Below, piece by piece: positions 12,501 through 27,630 of a stretch of 64,000 nt of DNA. The position numbers and the translations under genes were made by a program. The stretch's first letter is position 1; every line of letters starts with the position of its first letter. The notes below the pieces were generated by a model, which searched no databases, had not been told where the DNA came from, and saw only the letters and a program-made list of their open reading frames with translations. This DNA comes from Lepidurus packardi (Eukaryota; Arthropoda; Branchiopoda; Notostraca; Triopsidae), in the NCBI GenBank assembly GCA_023053545.1, contig JAKZAN010000006.1:1555001-1619000 (forward strand), written 5' to 3'.

Positions 12501-15242
12501 CAGAAATTATAACTGACCTACCGGACATCTCCGACGCCGCAATCTCACTGGGTACGAAATCTGTGGGCTCTAGTCACTTGGAAGGCTCTGACCTTGCAGT
12601 TAACGTGTCCAGCGCGGATGTAACAGCACGTGTATCTAGTCTTTTCTCTGGAGTTGAGATATTTGACACTGCAGCCAATTCAAAGGTTCATGTCAAACTT
12701 CCCAAGCTGCAGACCCATACCCCAGGTTTTTCCGGAGATGTGGCTGTCACACCTTTAGCCAGCGGTGAGCTGGAAAGTGTTGAAGATGGCGAAAAATACC
12801 GCCTTGGCCTCAAATTGCCGAAGCTGAAGTCCGATCCACTGACGGGTGCTCTTGAAACTAACCTTCGTGTGGCCAATCGTACTGGAGTTCACCTTGAAAC
12901 GTCAGCTGCAACTGACCAAACCAAACATTCGGTTGGGTTCCGAGCACCTTCCTTCGGTGTTAAAGTATCCACACCTACGACTGTCATGAAAACACCTACA
13001 GTAGCAATCCCAAATGCCAAAGTTTCGTTATCTACAGCTCATGTAAGTTTAGAAGGCCCCCATATGGAATATGGTAACAATGATGACATCGGTGGCGTTG
13101 AAGAAGTAACCAGAAAGGAATCCAACAAGAAATTTGGTATCAAATTTCCAAAGCTGCATATGGGCAAATCGCATCACGAATCTGTTGAGGTAGAGTCAGG
13201 TCAAGTAGACGCGAAGGTCAATGTAAGCTTGCCTCACTTGGGGAATGAATCTTCCCAGTTGTCAGCCGAGTATGGCGGAGAGGGGGCAAAATCTGGGGAG
13301 GCCGAAGAGTCGAAAAAGAAAAAAGCTGCTAAATTTGGCGTCAACTTGCACATGCCCTCATTCGCCTTTAGGGAGAAGGATGATTTGGATGCACAGACAG
13401 AGTTTAAACTACCCAGAGCCCGGGTTTCTAAAAGCACTGTGCAGCTCCCCGAAGAAGAGGATAATAACAGAGCAAGGTCAAACGAAAAGGAAAGTGACGA
13501 TGAAGACGAGGAAAAACACAAAAGTCTTCGCTTTGGTATAAAGTTAAAAAAGCCCAAGGGCCATACCCCTGGGAAATCTTCCTCGAAGAGCAGATTGGAA
13601 GATCCTCTAGAAATCAAGATTCCGCGCGTGGATTTGAACAGGAAGGGATCATGTGAATTTTTTGAAGGTTCTGAAAGCACCATGGAAGGGTTGTCTCCTA
13701 AAGACCGTGCTGAAATGGTTAAAAAGAATTCCAAAATGAGCGCCGGAGTACGATTACCCAAATACCATGGATCAATCCCGGGTGGAGAAACGAAGGAACC
13801 GCAACTGCTTTCGATCACGAGAATTGGAAGCGTTGTTGAAAACGCTGAGCAGCATGGTTACGCAGAAATGGCCGTTGATGTCCCAGAAGAATATTTACAA
13901 CGCGATAATGCTTCAAGAGGCATCTCTAGTATCGTGCCGTCGAGTTTCAAGGTACAGTGATACAATATTTCTTGAAATTTCTGTAACTCATGTTTCGGAC
14001 ACTAATATGTGGAAATTATTCATTTTGCAGACGATGGTACCTTTTATGAATCTTGAAGTGAATGAGACGACCAAAGATGGAGCAATGGAAGCCGGGTCGG
14101 AGTCTATGGAAGTGAAAACTTTTCGATCGGGGATAATTACTGCAGCTCCCATGCAATCAGACCAAGACATCTCGACGCACTTTGTATCGGATAACATTGC
14201 TGTAACCGATAGTAAAGGTCGTAAAGCTTGCTCAATGGGTGATCTTACGAGAATCGTTGCGGTAAATGACGATTCTTCTTTGGAGCGAACCGTTTCTCTA
14301 GATCTCCGAGTTGGCTCTGAAGCTGTCCTTAGCTTAGGAGGCACCAAGCGTAGTTACCCTGACTACCCCGTGCAAGACCTCAGTAGGGTTAGCGACGAAG
14401 CAATCGTGACTTCAACAAAGAAAAGAAGTCAAGGCTTCTTGAATTTGGCGTTAGATGCAGTCGAAATGGATGACATGTTACTCGAGAATCCTCAGCAAGC
14501 TTCTGGTCGATCAGTTCTAGCGATAGAGGTAAATGAAGCATCTTGGGGCCCAACTTCCCTGTATATAACCGGCAAAGAAGCATCCGACAAAGCCTTCGAT
14601 CCAAATTCAGATATGAATGCCGGCGCCACCCGAAGCCGAACTGACGAATCCTTGAGTGCTGATACCACTATAACCTTAGAAAGTACGCCTACCGATTCAA
14701 GCAACAGCAGTTCCCGTACAAGCCCTTTACCCTTGACTGATGTGCAGTATGAGTACTCGACCGTGACCTTGAGTAATGGCAACCATGGACGAGAAATGCT
14801 TGAAATCTCCCAGTCTGACTTGGAAAATGCAACCTTCACGTCGTTATTCCGGACAGTGCAAGAAGCTGATGACCAAACAGACAAATCTTTGGATGACGGC
14901 AACGGCGACGAAAACACTTCCTTAAATCCCATTGCGGACTCTTTCGCTACTGTCAGAGAACGATTTGAGCAACTTAGTCGACATAGCTCTCCTAGTGATG
15001 TTGCTAAGGTTAATAGCAGTCACCGTTTAAGCTTCGAAACCAATTTGCGGTGGGAGGAAGGTGGTTCCCGAATCGAGCCTTCGGTGCAAAAACCCGTTAT
15101 GCATATAAGGCCCGTCGTAGAACAAGGAGCGCTGTCCAAGACTGTCGTGATTTCCGGTTTGCAATTAGAACAGCATGACTCGTCGTTGCAAGACCATGTA
15201 AATGTCGGATCACCTGTGCCTACCCTAGAAAAGCCATTGTAA
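548..15242 (+). CDS. AHNAK: AHNAK/periaxin-like PDZ giant scaffold protein (5' end not identified)
   Basis: Exons read as 548-594, 898-978, 1600-1744, 1798-2072, 2444-13951 and 14031-15242, all in phase (about 4,420 residues visible). Exons 3-4 encode a PDZ domain with a GLGF loop followed by GIYVKDV and FEDALTILSYASPYDV. That last segment closely resembles the EDALRLLQCAEPYKV part of periaxin/AHNAK PDZ domains, which dimerise. The huge fifth exon holds about 48 degenerate units of 55-70 residues. Each unit has a basic KGKKSKFSMKMP-type motif, an NFGKPHAEL segment and an acidic-hydrophobic DVDLPDADL segment. After the repeats the motif decays to KKFGIKFPKL, KFGVNLHMP and RFGIKLKKPK. The last exon (about 403 residues, Ser/Thr/Asp rich) is not recognised. 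In vertebrates AHNAK and periaxin are membrane-cortex scaffolds; that role here is inferred. Failure to splice at 13952 would stop the protein after two codons. Confidence 0.85.
979..1599 (+). other. Intron of AHNAK-like gene
   Basis: A GT-AG intron of 621 bp between the basic KSSKRR exon and the PDZ exon. I see no gene or repeat in it. The next intron (1745-1797) is only 53 bp and the one after (2073-2443) is 371 bp and also featureless. Confidence 0.6.
2477..12530 (+). repeat. Coding tandem-repeat array of about 48 AHNAK-type units
   Basis: Manual counting of the motif [K/N/H]-[K/S]-S-K-F-S-x-K-M-P in the translation gives about 48 units between roughly residue 170 and 3,300 of the big exon. 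Most units have diverged in their linkers while keeping the KFSxKMP core. The C-terminal third of the array is more divergent (KFSIKMPHLNFGK, KFSVKMPEVNFEK). The repeats stay in one exon and one frame with no stop, so the array is under coding selection. Confidence 0.9.
6268..7095 (+). repeat. Near-identical 204-bp tandem units inside the AHNAK-like exon
   Basis: Four consecutive units with exact 204-bp (68-codon) spacing, starting near 6,268, 6,472, 6,676 and 6,880. They are almost identical at the nucleotide level, including synonymous sites (for example the stretch encoding FGKPHAE and the one encoding PKPDMSI recur base for base), unlike the rest of the array. This indicates recent unequal crossing-over or gene conversion. 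Confidence 0.9.
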
Positions 15243-16207
15243 ATACCTTTCCCGGCCGTTTTATATTTAACAGTAAACCTTTTACAGTTTATGATATAGG
15301 GTGCTAACAAAGATCAAAATTTTTATATCCCACCAGTTCGTTTTATTTTCCCAATCTATTGCTTACAAGAGACGATTCACTTATCCCTTAGGGGCATTTT
15401 ATCTTAACCTACTCTTTTCTATTTTGTACTTAACCACACTCCCATTTATAAATGGCAACGAGCCGATCCGGTTTTGTTATAATTTTTCGGATTATTATAA
15501 ACTTGTTAATTTGCTCAAGGAACCAAATATGTTTATACTATAGACACAAGAACCCTTTCTCAACTATCATTGTCTTTTCTTGCGTAGCTCGTAGTTTCGA
15601 GGCATCTTATATAGCATATGGTATTTGGATGGCGTTTTTGTATCACATTTTGGATAACATTCGGATGTGCCTTACAGGGAAGTTATCGGTGCAAAGAAAT
15701 AGTTGTAAAGGTGCAGCAAATATTTGTACTTGTGGCATCAAATTACATCCCTTGTATACGTTAATGTCTACGTATTTAGCCTTTTTTGAGTTTTATTATT
15801 TTATGTTTCTATATGGACGTACCACGGCACGTACGAAGTACATCTTAGCAGGAAATTCGGCACATATGCGGGAAGCCTTTTCATGCTTTTTGGGGAAAGG
15901 GTGGAGCTTCCGGAGCGAATAATGACTAGTAATTTAGTTCTGTTAAAGATAGACATACGGATTGTAATATTTAATGCCTTATCTTTGAAATGTTCTTGAA
16001 ATAGTCTTTTTATATAAGACATACACAATGAAAAAGTATACTGTACTGGATTATCGATAACGATATTGAACAAACGGCAACGCTGAAAATGCCTTGTTTG
16101 TTTACTCGGACTTGACTCAGACGAAAAGGGACAACTTTGAAGGTTACGCATTCTAAGTCAGAAAAGGAAATGTTTATCAGAAAAACGTGTCAATGTCGCG
16201 TTAAAAC
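15243..16207. other. Intergenic, AHNAK-like 3' flank to PPP4R4
   Basis: AT-rich 965 bp between the stop of the AHNAK-like gene and the first supported PPP4R4 codon. Short open frames occur but none resembles a known protein, and none of them supplies the missing N-terminal HEAT repeats of PPP4R4. It probably contains the 3' UTR of the upstream gene and the PPP4R4 promoter. Confidence 0.5.
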
Positions 16208-19200
16208 ATGCAGTCTCTAAATGTGCAGTTTACACAAACCTTTTTCCAGAGTATACTGTCATCGATAGACAGCAAAGACCCTGGTAAGTTATTCTGGTGG
16301 CTTTTGTCGTGCTTTTAATTTAACTTAAAACATGAATTGAATAATTAGCATGGTTGTGCTTTATGTCCTAAACCGTCTGCTCCCATAAACCGCTATGCTT
16401 TCATAAACCGTCGTTTTTCGCATCTGTCTTTCGGTCGTGTTTGCCTTTACGGTAGATTATATCTGTTGCCGTTAAATAGATTAAATAAGCCTGATTGTCA
16501 TCTTGAATGTGTTTGTTACAAAGATTTTTATATATATATATAGTTGCAGCAACAGCCTGGCTAGAAACTTTGCTTGATGTTGTGGATTTACTTCCTGTAG
16601 AAGTACTGCAAACAGAAGTGATTGACATTGCCCGGTCAAAAAGTCAGCGTTTTCAACCAGTACTATGTCGAATATCTACTTGTCAGTTAATAGGAAAGCT
16701 GTCCAGAAGGCTCATTGCACCCATGTAAGTCCAAGTGTAATTTTTCTCTTCCTTAGTACATATTATACTTGACAAACATAAATTGCTCTAAAAATTTAGT
16801 GTCCAAGCAGAGCTCCTGCCGTTGGCTGAGTCACTGAGCCAAGATGACGATCCTGCCGTCAGGGCCGCTATCTGTAACCAGCTTATTTTCCTAATGAAGG
16901 GCCTATTATCCAAGCCAGATAGCACTTGCAACAATGTCTTGATCCAGATGTTGGTCGATGCCACGAACGACTCTGCTCTTGAAGTAAAACTTGCCGCCAT
17001 CGACTGCCTAAGTAGTGCTAGTGGCATTACGGATGAAGGTAATGTGCCAATGAATTCTTGTTTGTTTTCGTCTGACTTACCCGTTGGTTTATAGGCACGT
17101 GTACTGCAGTCATTGTACCTTTACTACGCACTCTATGCAAGAAGTCGTTAGAGCAGCAGGATTGGTCTTTACCAGTCATTGCAACCCACTTGGGAAATCT
17201 CTGCAAAAACCTGCAAGGTTAGATTTGGGCTTCCACCTTGTGTCTGTATTGTTACATGTCGTTCCATTTTTCAGCAAGTGTATCAAATGACGCCAAGGAT
17301 TGGCTATTGGATTACTACGTGACGCTTAGTCTGATGGGACTGAACAAACCTACTGACAAAAACAATACGGTACGTTTTTTCCAACTAGTGGGCACAGCAT
17401 ATCAGAAAATGTTTTATCAAGTAGATGCCGGACCTTCTTCCGTTGGAAAGGGAAAGTTGTATCGTCAGTAGCGCGGAAATGTTCTTTGATTGCCGGGTAG
17501 CTTGTGCCGTAAACCTTCCGCTTATGGCAAATTTTGCAGCTTGGAACAACACTGGGCAAATGGCAACCCACCGGAGCATTGTGTTACTTGATGTCATTGA
17601 GTCTTTGAGTACAGATCCTTATCCTCAAGTCCGGAAACACGTAGCTGCTGCCCTTTTGAAAGTAGGCTAGAACTTACTTGTACATGTTTGTACATGAGCA
17701 ACTTGTAATGGAAAGTACTTGAAGGTAGCAAAGTGCTTGGGAAACTTATCCAATCGACTGTACATCGTTTGGATTCGCCTACTTCAGGATTCCAACTATG
17801 ACGTTACCTGCACCTTAGTGTCAGACATTGGACCTACGTTGGATCATTTCTGTCGGCTAGGACCAAATTCGCCATTCGGGTCCGAGGTACGTGTTGAGAC
17901 GTAATTATTTTTAGTGTCAACGGCGTGTAGGCTCGAGTTTCTTGCCAACTGCTTTGCCATCATTCTTACATCTGTCTTGCACTTTGTTTTCTTTGAGCAG
18001 AATTGTGCTATTCTCGAAGCCTGTCAAGCACTTTTGTTTTGTGAACAGCAACTGGCTTCTACTCGGAATTGGCGATCGCATGCGGAATTTTGGGCCCATG
18101 TAGCTCTACTGCCCTTATATCAGAGCTATCCAAGCGTTCATGATACGTTCGTACCCGTCATCTTTGAACGTATTCATAATTCGGTAAATAAGGTTCGTCA
18201 AACGACTTTTTACCCTAATATTCATTTGCGTTAGCGTCCGTTACCTGTTCGGCTTTCGGCGACACACACATTGGTATGGTTTCTCCGTACGGAAACTCGC
18301 GGAGATTGCAGGCAAGCCTGCTGCCAGAGAATTGTTTCAGGTAATATAATTGCTCTATTATATAATAAAAAACTATATTGTATTTTTCTTAAATGTATAT
18401 TTTGTGCGTGCAGAGCTAGCGCACGGAAATAACTATCATAGTCGAATGTTATTTCTGAAGATGTGCGACATGTTACTGGACGTGGTTTCGAGAACGTTCT
18501 TTAAGCTCTATTTTTGGGATGCAGTCTTGGCGTTATCAAGTAAGTGACATGATATTTGAAATGGTGTTGGATTTAAAAAAAAATTATTTAAGGAGATAAA
18601 GTGCCGAACGTTCGCTTGCGCTTTTGTGGACTTTTGCCTATTATCAGAAAGGTGGCGTGCAATGACTTGACTTTAAAAGAGCTTGACATCGTAATTAGAG
18701 ACTTGGTGAGCAAGGAGCAAGATCGCGACGTGAAATTCCAACTTCAGAAGTCGATGAAGGCGTCATCCATGGATATTCCAGCATCTCAGGTATATAGCAT
18801 TACTAGAAATCGAATGGAGATCAGATGGAAAAAAAATCTATCCCAAAATACATCCTAGGCAAACGAAGAAATTGAAGAAGACAGAAGGCGTGAAATCGAA
18901 GAAAACGCTATGACAAAGAGTAAAACATGCACCCAAACGACAGAAGCATTACAACCGTTACTCTTTATTCGGAATGACTCGGGCTCCAATGATTTGTCGA
19001 CCAAGTAAGATGCCTTTTTTTGGCCAAGAGTGGCCAACTTTCGACTCGTTTTTAATTGGAATGTCTCCAGGAATACTTCTTTAACTCATTCGAGACCCAC
19101 CACAGATGAGTTCCTGGTGGATGCAGGTGTTCCCTTGTCGTCAACGTCCATCAATCACAGCTCCATGACCTTGTTGAATTCAAGGATCCCGACGCCTTTT

Positions 19201-20034
19201 GCATCCAAAATGTCCAAGCCTCAAGCTTGCCTAAGAACGCCTCAAGTGCAGAGCCATGTGTCTCATTTAGAAAGTAAATTAGAACACGCTCATGAAAACG
19301 TCACGGAACCCAAGTCTGTCAGGAGCAGGATGTCCACGGGTTTTATGAGAGAAACTACAGTCAAACGCAGTTTAATATCAAGCGCTGCCAAGTCAAAATC
19401 GCAGGAACACTTGGACGCTCCTCTTCGACCGAAAATAAACGCTCACGCGCCACCCCGACCAGTTTCGGTATCTTTGACGAGCCCTGTGTCAAGTCGAAGC
19501 AATAGTCCAGTTCGGGAGTTGAAAAAACCCACCAAATTGAATAGCCAAATCTGGCGGAGTGCATCCCGACCTGTTGAGAAACCTGTAGATTCAAATTCTC
19601 AAAAAAATTCAAACCTTCCTCCAGCGTTCATAAGAAGCCAGTTCCGGGCAAGTACAGGATCCAGACCACCACAAATGCCTTTGCAAAGTAGAGCTGTGAC
19701 ACCTTTCGCCAACCGGAAGTTTGCGTCTTTACCTGCGCAGCCACCAAGTATCCAAGCTGTAGTAAAAAATAAAACACCTCCCAAAATTGACTCAGTGAAT
19801 AGCCTCAGTGTAACGAACGTCACACCAAATCCCCCTAGTGTCGAAAATAGCCTGTTCCTACGACAGTCGGCCTGGAGGAAATCGGCCGGCGGTTTAGGTA
19901 ACACGCATTTACCCCAACCGAAACTGACTGCTACCCCAAAGGTGCAAAACAAGCTCTTCCCCGAAGTACCTTCAATCAATAACAACGTTTGCAAAATACC
20001 TTTACCGTGTACCAAGAACTTGATAAAGTCCTAG
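16208..20034 (+). CDS. PPP4R4: Serine/threonine-protein phosphatase 4 regulatory subunit 4 (HEAT repeats)
   Basis: Exons: 16208-16283, 16544-16724, 16800-17038, 17095-17217, 17275-17369, 17425-17661, 17725-17886, 18001-18192, 18235-18340, 18414-18539, 18593-18789, 18859-19004, 19071-20034. The sum is 2,844 nt, 947 residues, in frame throughout. Landmarks that follow vertebrate PPP4R4 in order are AWLETLLDVVDLLP, AELLPLAESLSQDD, THLGNLCKNL, NWRSHAEFWAHVALLP, MLLDVVSRTFFKLYFWDA, NVRLRFCGLLPIIRK, then a Ser/Pro-rich disordered tail. The family binds and restrains the PP4 catalytic subunit in the cytoplasm. The protein here starts at the equivalent of about residue 130 of the human protein. ATG 16208 may be a true late start, or an upstream exon may splice at the phase-0 acceptor TGTGCAG ending at 16228. 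The 42-bp intron at 18193-18234 is very short. Confidence 0.9.
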
Positions 20035-25752
<5,718 letters not shown>

Positions 25753-26500
25753 AACAAAACAGCAACAAAAAACAAATAGACGACCGCATCGTCTTGGATC
25801 GGGATCGCGAGTTGACGCTTAAAAAGCCAGTCTTTTTTAGCACAATAGTCTGGAGTAGAACTGTGATGACTGTCCAGTTGCAAAAAGGAAAAAAGTGCAG
25901 TCCGGATTTGGGGGGCAGGCGGCTATAAAGATGACAAGACCTTGTTTTCCAAACTTTGCAAGACATGAAAAATAGTGACTAAAGGACAGAGTGTTTTCCT
26001 TGCTTTTTTAACATTCCAAATCCAAAGCCTCGCCAGTTCTCTAGTCCGTGCTGCCCGAGTGGACATTCCTAAATTAATTTCTTCCTTTTATTTTTGTTTG
26101 CGGAAATGCGTGATGCGGCTTTTTGAAGAAGCCTTGTTTTTGTTTTGTTTTTAATTGCAATGCCAAAATCTTGAGGTGTCTTGCCCAACATGCTGATTAA
26201 CGCCCAAAGAAAGCTGATCATTTCAAGTCCAAAATTATCTTGTTGTTTCCCCACATTATGAAATTTTTCTCTTGTACTGCGTTTTCGCAGTTCATTTTCC
26301 TTGATTGGTTTTCCTGTTATGTTGATTCGGCTGTTCTGGGACATTTCTTCCATATTCTAATTATCACCCTGTTTCGTAAATCCATAAGACGCCTGTTACC
26401 TTGTACAGCTTGTATTATAGGCCAGAACCTTTCAATCCAAATGTTACTTACGAGAACAAAACACGATCAACAGTCTTGGGTACCAAATCGAAGTAGCGTG
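25753..26500. other. Convergent 3' regions of SIK and NELF-E
   Basis: A 748-bp gap between two genes that end toward each other. It contains no recognisable coding sequence, and the two 3' UTRs must share or abut here. The first 300 bp is purine-rich and the rest AT-rich. Confidence 0.5.
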
Positions 26501-27630
26501 CTAGAAAACATCTTCGTCGTAAGCTACTAAGCTTCGTCTGTCTTTGTGCGAGCCCTTTTGGGCATTCCGCGACGCTGGAAACGGTGAAAGAGAAATGTTA
26601 GGTAGTCGTTGGCGTAATTCTAGTTTGCGTGTACCTATCGTAGACCAAGTCGTTGAAGAGGATGCGTCGTTAATAGGTTCAATTACGGGCTGTCTTCTCG
26701 CTAAAGAAACTTTAAGCTGAGTAGAGCCAACGGTAGTTCCATTCACATCCACGATAGCTTTGTCTGCAGCTTCGGTCTTGTCAAAAGTGACGAATCCGCA
26801 ACTGCAATATGGATTCAAACAGCGAAATTTACTGAAGAGCTCCGAGTTAGAAAGTGTGGAGCCTACTTTTTCTCGACCTCCATGGAAATGTTAACAACAT
26901 GGCCAAAAGGCTGGAAGGTCTTTTTCAACAAATCTTCGGTGATATCAAAACCGAATACGTAAATCGTATGACCGCTTTTAGGTTTGTCCGGCCTCATCGT
27001 TGATCCTTCTTTGATGGGTGATAATGATACAGGACTTTCTTCTTTCCTTGGAGGGGTTGTTAAGCCTTCACTGATTTTGGACGGCACAAAAGTGTCATAG
27101 AGGCTTTGAACCTGGTTAGGTAGAACACGATATGCCCAAGTCTTGAATCTAGAATGGAAACCTACCTTGGGTTTTTTAGGGTCTGGAAGTGGTTCTTCAG
27201 CAGGCGAGTCGCCACCTTGGCTGGCGGAAAAAGGCTGAAACCCAGCAAGCACGCGATCAGAGGCAGACAGTTTTCTTTCTAGGCCCCGAGACCGCTTAAA
27301 ACCAGCGGTATCATGACGCTCAGGTGGCCGTATGATTGCCGAAATGGCCCCTGATTTGATAAGCTTCTTTGCCACTTCTCTTGCATCTCTCGCTTCAGCC
27401 GGGTGTTTTAAGGTTGGCGTCTTTTCAACTTCGGGCTTAGGAGCTTTCATGGCTTGCAGGGCTTTTTTCTGAAAGAAATAATATAATGAATAATGATGCA
27501 GACGTAAGCGTTTTGATTATTTTTTATTCCAAATTGTCCTACAATTAACCTTTTTCTTCAATTTTTGGTACTTGGCTTGCAACATGAGCTCCTCTTCTGT
27601 CAAGCCCGAAGGAAAATGTATATAGACCAT
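26501..27630 (-). CDS. NELFE: Negative elongation factor E (RRM protein)
   Basis: Minus-strand exons 27630-27550, 27468-26867, 26801-26635 and 26574-26501 total 924 nt, 307 residues. The N-terminus (PSGLTEEELMLQAKYQKLKKK) matches the NELF-E leucine/lysine start. KSGAISAI and GFKRSRGLERKL match conserved central blocks. The RRM runs about 195-270 with RNP2 HTIYVFGFDI and RNP1 CGFVTF, followed by LKVSLARRQP. The C-terminus GSHKDRRSLVAYDEDVF matches the family tail. NELF holds promoter-proximal paused RNA polymerase II, and subunit E binds nascent RNA. The Arg-Asp dipeptide tract that names vertebrate NELF-E (RD) is absent. The 60-bp final intron (26634-26575) is in frame, but removing it gives WSTIASRNAQKG, which aligns in length with the vertebrate protein, so I take it as real. 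Confidence 0.95.

Noticed and set aside
13245..13541. A 98-codon plus-strand frame overlapping the end of the AHNAK-like giant exon
   Set aside because: It is out of frame with the repeat protein, has no domain and is an overlap shadow.
2509..13818. Dozens of reverse-strand open frames, regularly spaced, inside the AHNAK-like exon
   Set aside because: They mirror the sense repeats: biased sense codons leave the antisense frames open, and they end and begin with the repeat period. No splice signals or family resemblance support them.
15301..15922. Hydrophobic open frames after the AHNAK-like stop that resemble small membrane proteins
   Set aside because: They sit in AT-rich 3' flank, where Phe/Ile/Leu/Tyr codons dominate by composition. 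They have no domain and no match to the missing part of PPP4R4.
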